Below, piece after piece: positions 21,957 to 28,612 of a DNA stretch of 28,612 nt. The stretch is taken from the NCBI GenBank assembly GCA_045047085.1, contig JASFYT010000099.1, positions 1 to 28,612 of the forward strand, read 5' to 3'. The notes below the pieces were generated by a model. That model was not told where the DNA came from. It saw only the letters and a list, made by a program, of their open reading frames with translations, and ran no database searches. Position 1 is the stretch's first letter; every line of letters starts with the position of its first letter. The DNA comes from GCA-2401155 sp045047085 (GTDB lineage Bacteria; Pseudomonadota; Alphaproteobacteria; Rhizobiales; Rhizobiaceae). Made by a program: the position numbers and the translations under genes.

Positions 21957-22033
21957 CGCGGAGTGGGGCAGCTTGGTAGCCCGCTAGGCTCATAACCTAG
22001 AGTGCGCCGGTTCAAATCCGGCCTCCGCATCCA
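21957..22033 (+). tRNA. Initiator-type tRNA-Met (fMet), anticodon CAU
   Basis: A complete 77-nt cloverleaf with encoded CCA (22031-22033). Acceptor arms CGCGGAG (21957-21963) and CTCCGCA (22023-22029) pair except the first position, a C1 x A72 mismatch that is the hallmark of bacterial initiator tRNA. The D arm is GGGC/GCCC with purine 11 and pyrimidine 24, also initiator-like. The anticodon stem CTAGG/CCTAG encloses CTCATAA (CAU at 21991-21993), with G30-C40 and G31-C39 but A29-U41 instead of the third G-C pair. T arm GCCGG/CCGGC with loop TTCAAAT. The discriminator is U73, where A73 is usual and favoured by methionyl-tRNA synthetase. It lies 6 bp after the HI1506-like stop, inside the late operon. 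Confidence 0.93.
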
Positions 22034-22068
22034 GAATATCCCCCCGAGAAGGGCGGCGATGGAGAATT

Positions 22069-22089
22069 GCAAAAAGAATGCCTTTTTGC
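22069..22089. other. Hairpin downstream of the tRNA
   Basis: GCAAAAAG (22069-22076) pairs with CTTTTTGC (22082-22089) around a 5-base loop. Both arms carry five As or Ts, so it may act as a weak bidirectional terminator or a processing signal between tRNA and the downstream gene. No further U run follows. Confidence 0.4.
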
Positions 22090-22186
22090 CGCTGCCCAAA
22101 ATTCGGTCGCATTTGGTGCAGCGACTGACCTGTCTTTAACGAGGCGTTACCGCACTACCCGCCTCACCCCTACCGAAGGAAACATC

Positions 22187-22585
22187 ATGAACCTCATGAA
22201 AACTTCACTAGCTATGGCAGCCTGTCTTTTGATTGGCTCTTGCACTTTGGCAACAGCCAATATGATGGGTGCCAGTCTTGAAATTGGTGCTAGTCTTGAA
22301 CCGGATGGCTTTTTGTATGTCGCGCCACTGGACACAGAACAAGCCGCTAAAGCGGTGATGACAGAAAGCCCAGCATTTCACCAAATCGAACTTTACGCAC
22401 TTGGTGATGAGTTGGACGGTCACATTATTTATCGCCGGCTGGTCACATCAGATGCGGTTAATGGTGAACGAATATCGAAGTTCAAAACTGACCATGCCGC
22501 TTTCAAAGTTCAAAGTCTGCACAAGCATCGCCACAATCGCAATTGCCCACACATCAAAACCGAAGTGGGTTGGCGATCAGCCTAG
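22187..22585 (+). CDS. Putative exported lipoprotein (cargo gene)
   Basis: A 132-aa protein from ATG 22187 with AAGGA (22177-22181) upstream; upstream in-frame codons to 22067 lack a ribosome site and would run through the post-tRNA hairpin. The N-terminus (MNLMKTSLAMAACLLIGSCT) is a signal peptide with a lipobox-like LIGSC (Cys19), predicting lipidation; ATA-N just after is an alternative signal peptidase I site. Residues 28-38 contain a duplicated GASLE from an 18-bp tandem DNA repeat (22268, 22286). The C-terminus is His-rich (HKHRHNRNCPH). No family is recognised. Next to a tRNA and unlike its structural neighbours, it looks like a cargo (moron) gene, perhaps for superinfection exclusion or host surface change. 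Confidence 0.6.
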   Translation: MNLMKTSLAMAACLLIGSCTLATANMMGASLEIGASLEPDGFLYVAPLDTEQAAKAVMTESPAFHQIELYALGDELDGHIIYRRLVTSDAVNGERISKFKTDHAAFKVQSLHKHRHNRNCPHIKTEVGWRSA

Positions 22586-22707
22586 CTAAGTGTTCCAGCG
22601 GAGTGTCGCGGGAGATTAGTACCTCTAAGCCGGTTATCGCGGGAGCGCCGAAAGGCGGCGGTAGCGAACAGTGACAAACTTACTTCTCAAATATTGGAAA
22701 CCATCAA
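22586..22707. other. Spacer after the lipoprotein gene
   Basis: A 122-bp gap with two TCGCGGGAG copies (22606-22614 and about 31 bp later) and an 8-base match, GCGGAGTG at 22598, to the tRNA 5' end. A 23-codon frame from GTG 22603 (MSREISTSKPVIAGAPKGGG plus SEQ) is open and protein-like, but has no clear ribosome site. I do not call it a gene. Confidence 0.35.
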
Positions 22708-23136
22708 TTGCCATATTGCACCCAACAAGAGCTTGAAGATCGCTACAGCACACAATTGCTGATTGATATTTCTGATCGCGGCACTGTGCAAACTGGCGCG
22801 ATTGATACCTATTTGATTACTGCGGCCATTGCCGATGCTGATGCTGTGATTGATGGCTATCTCAAGCCGATCTATGCCCTGCCCTTGGTTGAAACGCCTA
22901 ATGTGATTGCATCGATCTCCAAGCGGATCGCGATCTATAACGCCCATTCAAATGTGGTTTCAGATAAGATTGAAGCCGATTTCAAAAATGCCATGGCGCA
23001 ACTGAAAGACATTTCCAGCGGCAAATTGAAACTCGACGTTGCAGGCGTGGAACCGGATGGGTCGGGTGCCGCCGAAGTGCAGACCAATGATCCTGTACAA
23101 ACATTTAGTGCCAGTACCATGAAGGATTTTATCTGA
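22708..23136 (+). CDS. DUF1320 protein (Mu gp36-like)
   Basis: A 142-aa DUF1320 protein, found after the head genes in Mu-like phages and probably a head-tail connector. The family start pattern MPYCTQQELEDRYSTQLLID supports the TTG at 22708 as initiation codon, with GGAAA 10 bases upstream. The following DADAVIDGYLKPIYALPL is the conserved core and a Ser/Asp-rich tail ends the protein. It overlaps the next ATG by one base (TGATG). Confidence 0.85.
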   Translation: MPYCTQQELEDRYSTQLLIDISDRGTVQTGAIDTYLITAAIADADAVIDGYLKPIYALPLVETPNVIASISKRIAIYNAHSNVVSDKIEADFKNAMAQLKDISSGKLKLDVAGVEPDGSGAAEVQTNDPVQTFSASTMKDFI

Positions 23137-23651
23137 TGGTCGGTGTTAAAATTGAGGTCAAGGGATCAAAAGCAGCCGATGCAGCTCTTGCCGAAGCTGT
23201 GGCAAGAATTGATAATCCACGTGAGCTTTATGACGATATCGGCGTGATGCTAACCGGTTCAACCCAGTTTCGATTTGAAACTGAAACCGATCCCGAAGGT
23301 AATCCGTGGCCGATGTCTTTGCGTGTACAGCTCGAAGGCGGCAAGACGCTAACCGACACCGGGTTTCTGGCCAGCTCAATCACCCATGAAGTTGGTGACG
23401 ATAGCGTTGCTGTCGGCACCAATGCCATTCAGGCTGCCATTCATCAGCACGGCGGTGTGATCAAAGCCAAGACTGCCAAGGGTCTGCGCTTTCGCCCCTT
23501 GGGTGGCAATTCAGATATTATTCGCAAATCAGTCACCATGCCGCGTCGCGCGTTTTTGGGTGTCGATCCCGACGACGAAAAAGGCGTCATTGAACTTGTC
23601 GAAGGTTACATCGGTGAACCTCTTCATTCAGGAGGCTCCGATGCTCGTTGA
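23136..23651 (+). CDS. G: Virion morphogenesis protein (Mu G-like, tail completion)
   Basis: A 171-aa protein of the Mu G / P2 S virion morphogenesis family. Characteristic are the ELYDDIGVMLTGSTQFRFET segment, DPEGNPWPMS, LTDTGFLASSITHEVGDDSV, VGTNAIQAAIHQHGG and the C-terminal MPRRAFLGVDPDDE. Such proteins work at head-tail joining. In Mu the gene lies beside F before the central gap; here it has moved to the connector cluster, as in B3-type phages. It overlaps the next gene by 11 bases. Confidence 0.88.
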   Translation: MVGVKIEVKGSKAADAALAEAVARIDNPRELYDDIGVMLTGSTQFRFETETDPEGNPWPMSLRVQLEGGKTLTDTGFLASSITHEVGDDSVAVGTNAIQAAIHQHGGVIKAKTAKGLRFRPLGGNSDIIRKSVTMPRRAFLGVDPDDEKGVIELVEGYIGEPLHSGGSDAR

Positions 23652-24078
23652 TGATGTCACCAAACGCATTAGTGAAAAAATCACGGTTCTGGAAGGCAGG
23701 GTTAAAAGTGCGGCTGATCTGGCAGAGTTGGTCCGGCAAAAGAAAATGCCGCAATCAAGCGTTGCTGCATTCGTCCTGCCTTTAGGCCTTCGTCCGCGAG
23801 ACCAAGGCAATGCGGGTACCGGGTATTTTATCCAGTCGATTGACGACACCATCGGCATTATTCTGGTTATCCGAAATGCCAATGACATCACAGGCGGCAA
23901 AGCCCTGCCAACAATCGAAACCCTGCGCGATGAGCTAATTACCAACCTTGCCGGATGGATACCCGGCGACGAAATCGGCGGTTTTCGGGTTTCCCGTGGG
24001 CAACTACTTTCTGCGATTGATGGCACCGTAATTTATCAGCTCGATTTCACAATCCAAATCCAAGTGAGGAACACATGA
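23641..24078 (+). CDS. Probable tail terminator (Mu gp37-like)
   Basis: A 145-aa protein from ATG 23641 with AGGAGG (23630-23635) 5 bases upstream; the longer in-frame reading to 23503 lies inside gene G. The sequence (MLVDDVTKRISEKITVLEGR, AAFVLPLGLRPRDQGNAGTG, IQSIDDTIGIILVIRNAND, YQLDFTIQIQVRNT) follows the Mu gp37-type/tail-terminator pattern, with alternating beta strands at the end. It would cap the tail tube at the head-proximal end. Confidence 0.72.
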   Translation: MLVDDVTKRISEKITVLEGRVKSAADLAELVRQKKMPQSSVAAFVLPLGLRPRDQGNAGTGYFIQSIDDTIGIILVIRNANDITGGKALPTIETLRDELITNLAGWIPGDEIGGFRVSRGQLLSAIDGTVIYQLDFTIQIQVRNT

Positions 24079-24248
24079 GCAAGAAACCAGTCATGCCAAA
24101 AAAGCTGCCAAGTGGCGGCGGTTCTTATCTGGCCGAAAAAAACGGCGGATTAAACCAAGTTGAACGCACTCTCGAAGCCGGTTCAAACCCGGTTCAAAAG
24201 CCTGTTGAAGACACCGCAGAAAAACCAGCGGAAGCCAAGGGAGAATAG
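24075..24248 (+). CDS. Small basic/acidic tail-region protein (57 aa)
   Basis: A 57-aa protein in an ATGA overlap with the terminator gene. The start is basic (MSKKPVMPKKLPSGGGSYL) and the end Glu/Lys/Ala-rich (KPVEDTAEKPAEAKGE). A SGGGSY motif followed by EKNGGLNQVERT recurs in small proteins next to tail tube genes in alphaproteobacterial phages, and it may be a DUF2635-type (Mu gp38) equivalent; this is weakly supported. It may be low-complexity and unstructured. Confidence 0.6.
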   Translation: MSKKPVMPKKLPSGGGSYLAEKNGGLNQVERTLEAGSNPVQKPVEDTAEKPAEAKGE

Positions 24249-24250
24249 TT

Positions 24251-25183
24251 ATGCCTATTCGTGAACAATCGAAAATCATCCTGTTAAAAATGGAAGCCGT
24301 TTACGGCACCGATCCAAATCCAACCGGTGCAGCCAATGCGGTTTTGATGAAAGATGCAAAACTGGTTCCCATGGAAGGCGAAGACGTTTCCCGCGATTTG
24401 GAACTTCCCTATCTTGGCGGTCAGGCGATGATCCCAACCGGCTTGCGCGGTCGATTAACCGGCATGGTGGAAATGGTTCCATCGGGTGCAGCCGGTACAG
24501 CGCCAGCGTGGGGACCATTGCTTAGATGTTGTGCTGTGGCTGAAACCATCACGGGCGGTGTGTCGGTTGTTTACAATCCGATTTCGGACAATATGGAAAG
24601 TGCCACGATTTATTGGCAGCAGGGCGCAACGCGCCATGTGCTTACCGGCTGCCGTGGCACTGCGACAATAAAAGTGGGTGCGCAGGGTCTGCCCTATATT
24701 GAATTTGATATTTTGGGCCTTTGGTCACAGCCAACCGAGGAAGTACGGCCAACGCCTGACCTATCTGCTTATCAATCTCCGGTTCTGGTCACTAATGCCA
24801 ACACACCCACTTTTACCGTGAACGGTGTTTCCATGGTTATGCGCGAAATGATGCTGGCCTTGAATAATCAGGTGGAGCCACGCCTGTTGGTTGGTTCCGA
24901 AGGCATTGTTATTCCAAATCGCGAGGATGCATTATCCGCAACGGTTGAAGCCGTGCCGCTAACGACTTTCGATCCATATGCATTGGCGCAGGCGCAAACC
25001 TTGCTGGCGGTTAATCTGGTGCACGGCACTGTGGCTGGCAAAATCACTAGTTTGAGCCTGCCAACCTGCCAAATGAAACGCCTATCCGGCCTGCAGAACG
25101 CACAGGAAATCGTGGAATGGCCATTGGAGCTTTCACCATTGCCAGCCGCTGGCAATGACCAGTGGACAATCAACCTCACCTAA
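24251..25183 (+). CDS. Tail tube protein
   Basis: A 310-aa tail tube protein of the long non-contractile tail type. It opens with KIILLKMEAVYGTDPNPTGA and has a beta-rich body, including YLGGQAMIPTGLRGRLTGMV, GCRGTATIKVGAQGLPYIEF and a DIL turn, typical of tube subunits with Ig-like additions. No tail sheath gene precedes it, unlike Mu (L then M), so the virion is predicted to be a siphovirus. Position before the tail chaperones supports the assignment. A GGGAG ribosome site precedes ATG 24251. Confidence 0.85.
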   Translation: MPIREQSKIILLKMEAVYGTDPNPTGAANAVLMKDAKLVPMEGEDVSRDLELPYLGGQAMIPTGLRGRLTGMVEMVPSGAAGTAPAWGPLLRCCAVAETITGGVSVVYNPISDNMESATIYWQQGATRHVLTGCRGTATIKVGAQGLPYIEFDILGLWSQPTEEVRPTPDLSAYQSPVLVTNANTPTFTVNGVSMVMREMMLALNNQVEPRLLVGSEGIVIPNREDALSATVEAVPLTTFDPYALAQAQTLLAVNLVHGTVAGKITSLSLPTCQMKRLSGLQNAQEIVEWPLELSPLPAAGNDQWTINLT

Positions 25184-25196
25184 CAGGAAAAACAAC

Positions 25197-25517
25197 ATGC
25201 TGAAAATTGATGACAATCCGACCTTCTGGAACACGGTTAAATTTCAATTGGGCGAAGAAGAACCGGAGACCTTCAAAGTCAAATTCACGGTCAGAACCTT
25301 TGAAGATATCGACGGTATCGACCTCACCGATCCAGAAACTGCAAAGACATTTTTGAAAGACACTATTTGTGATCTCGATGACATTGAGGATATCGACGGA
25401 AAAGCAGTCAAATACTCTGCGGAGCTTGTCGAAAAATTGCTGAAACACCCGCACATATCCAATGCCATATACCGCGCCTATATGCGCGGAGCTGCCGGAG
25501 CTGAACAGGGAAACTGA
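25197..25517 (+). CDS. Tail assembly chaperone, short form (lambda gpG-like)
   Basis: A 106-aa acidic protein lying between tail tube and tape measure, the place of the tail assembly chaperones. It has a beta-rich N-terminus (WNTVKFQLGEEEPETFKVKF) and a helical C-terminus (AELVEKLLKHPHISNAIYRA). It ends with Glu-Gln-Gly-Asn at a slippery heptamer and an immediate TGA, so a fraction of ribosomes should shift -1 to make the long form. ATG 25197 follows CAGGAA at suitable spacing. Confidence 0.82.
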   Translation: MLKIDDNPTFWNTVKFQLGEEEPETFKVKFTVRTFEDIDGIDLTDPETAKTFLKDTICDLDDIEDIDGKAVKYSAELVEKLLKHPHISNAIYRAYMRGAAGAEQGN

Positions 25518-25885
25518 TTGCGGCGGGCCGTGCTTGGATAAAAGGTAATTTATCCGACCAGCCCAAAGCCGCCAATCCGCAAGATGATGTTTTTGCCGAT
25601 GCCGAACGCATGGGAATACCGAAGGAAATAGTCGAGACCATGTTGAACCAATCCACCCACGAAAGTTTTACCGGCGTATGGCCTGTAAACGTGGCTGCAG
25701 TAACCGCCTTCACGGTGGTTTGCAGCCAGTGGCGGACCAGTGGCGCATTCTATCTCGGTCTTGATTATCCCGGCGTGAACATTGCTCTCAAAGCGGTAGG
25801 GATCAAATTGTCCAAGGATTTGTTTTCCCGCCTGCAAGTGATCGAATTCACCGTGACCAAATTACTAAATGGAGGGCAGCAATGA
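25197..25885 (+). CDS. Tail assembly chaperone, frameshifted long form (gpGT-like)
   Basis: Minus-1 shifting at 25508-25514 joins the 106-residue short form to an extension of 123 residues read from CTG 25514 to 25885, about 229 aa in all. The extension (LIAAGRAWIKGNLSDQPKAA to TVTKLLNGGQQ) has no ATG before 25610 and no ribosome site, so independent translation is unlikely. In lambda the T domain recruits the tail tube protein to the tape measure. The sequence of slip site, stop and open -1 frame fits this scheme. Confidence 0.8.
25508..25514 (+). promoter_or_regulatory. Programmed -1 frameshift site GGGAAAC
   Basis: GGGAAAC is read in frame as G-GGA-AAC, the canonical X-XXY-YYZ slippery heptamer; lambda uses GGGAAAG at the same position. 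TGA follows at once (25515-25517). A GGAG (25497-25500) lies 7 bases upstream, a layout that stimulates -1 shifting elsewhere. A convincing downstream pseudoknot is not visible by eye. Confidence 0.82.
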
Positions 25886-27771
25886 CCCTCAATACTGCCC
25901 TGCTTGTCAAAGGCGATGCATCGGGTGCCAAGAAGGTTTTGAAGGAAACCAGAACCGAATTACAGGCCACCGCAAAAGCTGCCAAGGCAGTCGGTAAAGC
26001 TTCTGCTATTGCAAATAACAACATGACCATGTCCGCTGGCAAATCAGTCTCTGCCATCAAGTTGAATAATCAGCAACTGCAGAATATGCAGTTTCAAATG
26101 AACGATATGGCGGTGATGATGGCATCGGGCCAAAACCCGTTTGTGATGATCATGCAACAGGGCATGCAGATCGGCCAGATATTCGGACCGGGTTCAACCG
26201 TTCAAGGCGCACTGAAATCAACCGGTGCCGGTATCATTTCATTCCTGACAAATCCAATCAATCTGGCCATTGCCGGTTTCGCTGTTGCTGCAGGCGCGGC
26301 ATCGTTGCTTTGGGATGTTATGAGCGGATCGGAAGCAAAAACAGCCAAGGAAGCAACCGAAGAACTATTGGAGTTCGTTGACGGTCTCGACAAAGAATAT
26401 GACGATGCTGCAGAAGCCGCTAAACGCTATTTCAATGCTGCCAAACCGCAAGAATTTGTTGCTTCTCTGGCCAAAGAAGAAGCCACCAAGGCACTGAAAG
26501 AATACGAAGTTGCATTGGCCTCATTGCAGGAAAAAATCAATGGCACTGTTGCAATCGATTATTTAAGTTCATTCATTCCCAATGTCTCGGAGGGCATCGA
26601 CAAAGTCAAAGAACTTGGACGCGCTTTTCTCGATGGTCAAATCTCGGCTAGTGAGCTAACCGCTGAAGTTTCGAAAATAGCGGATAATGAAGCACTACCA
26701 GATGTAGCCATCAGATATGCTCGTGAAGTCAGGAACGGGGCAGACGAAGTGTTGGGGCTGAATGCCAATGTGAAAGGCACGACTGTCTTGGTCGAACAAC
26801 TGGTGAGTGGCGCAAATACATTCGCCGGAGCTATAAATCGAGCTGCTGCCGGGCTTGCGGAGCAGACCATCAAACTTACCAGCATGAAAATGGACGATCC
26901 CGAAAAAGGGACGGACCTGCGTAAATTATGGCAGCGGGAACAAAAACGCGAACAGCGTGAAGCACAACGCGCCGCACGGACCGGGAAGCGTCAGGCAAAA
27001 CAGCGTCAGGCATTTGTAGACCTGCTCGGTGATCTGGAAAAGGAAGTTACAGCCCTAAATTCAGTTGGTGCCGAACGCACCCGCCTGCTTGCACAACTAA
27101 AAGCAGAGCAGGATATTCGTTCAGCAATCAATTCCGCTGGTGCCAATGCTACCGCCGATGAAATTAGCCGTCTGCAAATCCTTATTCCCCAACGCGATCA
27201 TGACCTTAAAATGATGCGTGAAAAAAGCCGCATGACCAAACAGCTCGCTTCCAATTTCGCCAGTATGACACAACAGCTTTTATCCGGTGCCGATGCCAGC
27301 AAGGTTTTATTATCCGGTCTGGCTAATATCGGAAGCCAGTTGCTGCAAAAAGGGTTTCAAATGTTGCTTGGCGGCGGCGGTGCAAACCCATTGTCGCTAC
27401 TGTTCAGTGCCAAGGGCAATGTCTTTTCCGGTGGCAATGTGCAGGCATTTGCCGATGGCGGCGTTGTGAATGGCCCTACATTTTTCGGAATGAATTCAGG
27501 TGTTGGCGTCATGGGTGAAGCTGGCCCTGAAAGCATCATGCCATTGAAACGCGGTGCAGACGGAAAACTCGGCGTCATTTCCCACGGTGGCAATTCAGTC
27601 ATGGAAGTGCGTTTAGCGCCCGGTCTGATCGGCAGTGTTTTGCAGCAGGCATCGGGTGACGCCACCCGTATTGTGCAACAGGCAGCACCCCATATTTCGG
27701 CAGCCGGTGCAGAGCAGGGCAAAGAACTGGCCAAGGAAGATTTCTCAAGGCGCAGGTGGAATAGAGTATGA
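25882..27771 (+). CDS. Tail tape measure protein
   Basis: A 629-aa tape measure. It begins in an ATGA overlap with the chaperone frame. Residues 1-60 are coiled helical (ASGAKKVLKETRTELQATAK). Next comes MQFQMNDMAVMMASGQNPFV, then MIMQQGMQIGQIFGPGSTVQ, a signature of prophage tail length proteins, and a hydrophobic segment (IISFLTNPINLAIAGFAVAA) that may cross the host inner membrane. A long charged coiled-coil centre and Gly-rich C-terminal region (QMLLGGGGANPLSLL, AGPESIMPLKRGADGKLGVI) follow. Tape length suggests a tail of the order of 90-100 nm, by the usual 0.15 nm per residue rule. Confidence 0.9.
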   Translation: MTLNTALLVKGDASGAKKVLKETRTELQATAKAAKAVGKASAIANNNMTMSAGKSVSAIKLNNQQLQNMQFQMNDMAVMMASGQNPFVMIMQQGMQIGQIFGPGSTVQGALKSTGAGIISFLTNPINLAIAGFAVAAGAASLLWDVMSGSEAKTAKEATEELLEFVDGLDKEYDDAAEAAKRYFNAAKPQEFVASLAKEEATKALKEYEVALASLQEKINGTVAIDYLSSFIPNVSEGIDKVKELGRAFLDGQISASELTAEVSKIADNEALPDVAIRYAREVRNGADEVLGLNANVKGTTVLVEQLVSGANTFAGAINRAAAGLAEQTIKLTSMKMDDPEKGTDLRKLWQREQKREQREAQRAARTGKRQAKQRQAFVDLLGDLEKEVTALNSVGAERTRLLAQLKAEQDIRSAINSAGANATADEISRLQILIPQRDHDLKMMREKSRMTKQLASNFASMTQQLLSGADASKVLLSGLANIGSQLLQKGFQMLLGGGGANPLSLLFSAKGNVFSGGNVQAFADGGVVNGPTFFGMNSGVGVMGEAGPESIMPLKRGADGKLGVISHGGNSVMEVRLAPGLIGSVLQQASGDATRIVQQAAPHISAAGAEQGKELAKEDFSRRRWNRV

Positions 27772-28526
27772 CCGGCACCGTGACAGTTGAATTACCACAA
27801 GATATCTTTCAAACACGCGGCGGACCATTTGGGCTTGGTTCCTATCGGTTCAGCTCGGCTTCCAGTTTCCAGCCTTCAACACCCAGTTTTGGCCCGAACC
27901 TTGAAAACTTATGGGCATTCTCAATTGAAGCTTCGCCGCTTTCCAGACGCGAGACCATCTATATGGAAGCGTTTTTTGCTAGGCTTTCAACGAAGAACTG
28001 GGCATTTCGTGCCTATGATCCTTTGCGCCAATTACCTCTTGGTTTTGGCGGCGGTTACAGCCCTGCTAACGACGAAATCCTGTTCACCAATGATGCAGCA
28101 CAAGATTTGTCTTTCTGTTCGGATCTCCGATTGCTGGAAGGTGCCACCACAGCACTGGTTAAAACCGAGGCACCACGCGGCGCTGATAGTGTTTTGATCA
28201 AAGGCCTTGATCTTTCACTGGCTGGAAAAACCATATTAGAGACCGGCGATCATTTTTCCATTGGTGTTCCGGGTGAAATGAATTTGCACATGTCCATGAG
28301 TGATTGTGTTTGCAGTGCAACTGGCGAAGCCCGGATTGATTTCATGGCTAAGCTTTGGAAACGTGCTTTGCCCGGTGATATTGTCAATTTCTACCGGCCT
28401 ACCGGTCGCTTCATTCTGGTTGATACCGCCGCTAATGGCAGTGTCGAACTGGTGCGCTCATCCGGCCCGCTTTCCAGCGGCAATTTGTCGGCGATTGAAG
28501 TTCCCTATCAGGAGCCGCAACAATGA
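27768..28526 (+). CDS. Distal tail/minor tail protein
   Basis: A 252-aa protein directly after the tape measure, a place typical of distal tail (Dit-like) proteins. Sequence is beta-rich with conserved aromatic and Gly residues (FGLGSYRFSSASSFQPSTPS, ENLWAFSIEASPLSRRE, AFFARLSTKNWAFRAYDPLR). The motif FRAYDPLRQLP and a late DIVNFYRPTGRFILVDT resemble the distal tail proteins of alphaproteobacterial phages and gene transfer agents. It overlaps the tape measure and the following gene by 4 bases each. Confidence 0.7.
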   Translation: MTGTVTVELPQDIFQTRGGPFGLGSYRFSSASSFQPSTPSFGPNLENLWAFSIEASPLSRRETIYMEAFFARLSTKNWAFRAYDPLRQLPLGFGGGYSPANDEILFTNDAAQDLSFCSDLRLLEGATTALVKTEAPRGADSVLIKGLDLSLAGKTILETGDHFSIGVPGEMNLHMSMSDCVCSATGEARIDFMAKLWKRALPGDIVNFYRPTGRFILVDTAANGSVELVRSSGPLSSGNLSAIEVPYQEPQQ

Positions 28527-28612
28527 CCAAAGCCACCCATGACGCAATCAAACTCAATTCACAGCATCATGTTTACCTGATTGAAATCTTCCATCCAGAT
28601 GGCAATATCTGG
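28523..28612 (+). CDS. Partial tail gene, start only (DUF2163-like?)
   Basis: The first 30 codons of a gene cut by the window end: MTKATHDAIKLNSQHHVYLI, then EIFHPDGNIW. It starts in an ATGA overlap with the distal tail gene. The position suits a tail hub/minor tail protein of DUF2163 type, but so little sequence cannot confirm it. Confidence 0.6.
   Translation, partial: MTKATHDAIKLNSQHHVYLIEIFHPDGNIW

Noticed and set aside
22067..22186. Longer N-terminus of the lipoprotein gene
   Set aside because: It would bury the clear signal peptide and run through the post-tRNA hairpin; ATG 22187 has a good ribosome site.
22598..22680. Possible second, degenerate tRNA
   Set aside because: Only an 8-base match to the tRNA 5' end; no cloverleaf can be drawn.
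25610..25885. Independent gene starting at ATG 25610
   Set aside because: No ribosome site, and the frame is open back to the slippery heptamer, as expected for a frameshift extension.
1..28612. CRISPR array, insertion sequences, rRNA, restriction-modification or toxin-antitoxin system
   Set aside because: No regularly spaced repeat array, no second transposase and no recognisable genes of these kinds were seen.

Overview
This window is the left and central part of a Mu-like transposable phage or prophage. The host is probably an alphaproteobacterium. That is inferred from moderate GC content and from the resemblance of many small proteins to those of Mu-like phages of Rhodobacterales and Rhizobiales; no host gene is visible to confirm it. 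The gene order follows Mu (repressor, ner, transposase A, ATPase B, gemA, Mor/C-like activator, lysis, terminase, portal, F, protease/scaffold, major head T). The tail module, however, is siphovirus-like: a tail tube protein, frameshifted tail chaperones and a tape measure, with no contractile sheath.

Layout. 1-463: left end, AT-rich and without a convincing gene, carrying a 10-bp-phased array of GGGAA-type repeats. 464-1225 (minus strand): the CI/LexA-like repressor. 1230-1258: a rightward promoter whose 17-bp spacer lies within a perfect 20-bp palindrome, the likely repressor operator. 1332-11174: one long early/middle operon, nearly every gene overlapping the next by 1-4 bases. It encodes Ner, a small membrane protein, a DnaA domain IV-like protein, a ParB-like protein, transposase, ATPase, DUF3164, an ASCH-like protein, GemA, a winged-helix regulator and a Mor/C-like activator. 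11171-13289: late element 1 and the lysis region, including a large three-part lysis protein with a possible nested holin-like start. 13293-18469: DUF2730, a small winged-helix protein, small and large terminase subunits, portal and F. 18470-18850: a 381-bp gene-free gap at the place where Mu carries its central strong gyrase site. 18851-21951: late element 2, protease/scaffold, capsid cement, major head and an HI1506-like protein. 21957-22585: an initiator-type tRNA(fMet) and a putative lipoprotein, which look like a late-operon cargo cassette. 22708-28612: head-tail connector and tail genes, running off the end of the window.

How it works together. Repressor binding at the palindrome should silence the early operon in the lysogen. 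On induction, A and B carry out replicative transposition. The two DNA-binding proteins at the operon's end are candidates for switching on late genes through a 30-bp dyad element (28 of 30 bases identical) found in front of both the lysis operon and the head operon, the same two places where Mu has C-dependent promoters. The most noteworthy items are this late-promoter element with its inverted 11-bp flank, the phage-borne initiator tRNA, the serine hydrolase/endolysin/membrane fusion, the canonical GGGAAAC frameshift in the tail chaperones and the phased left-end repeats.
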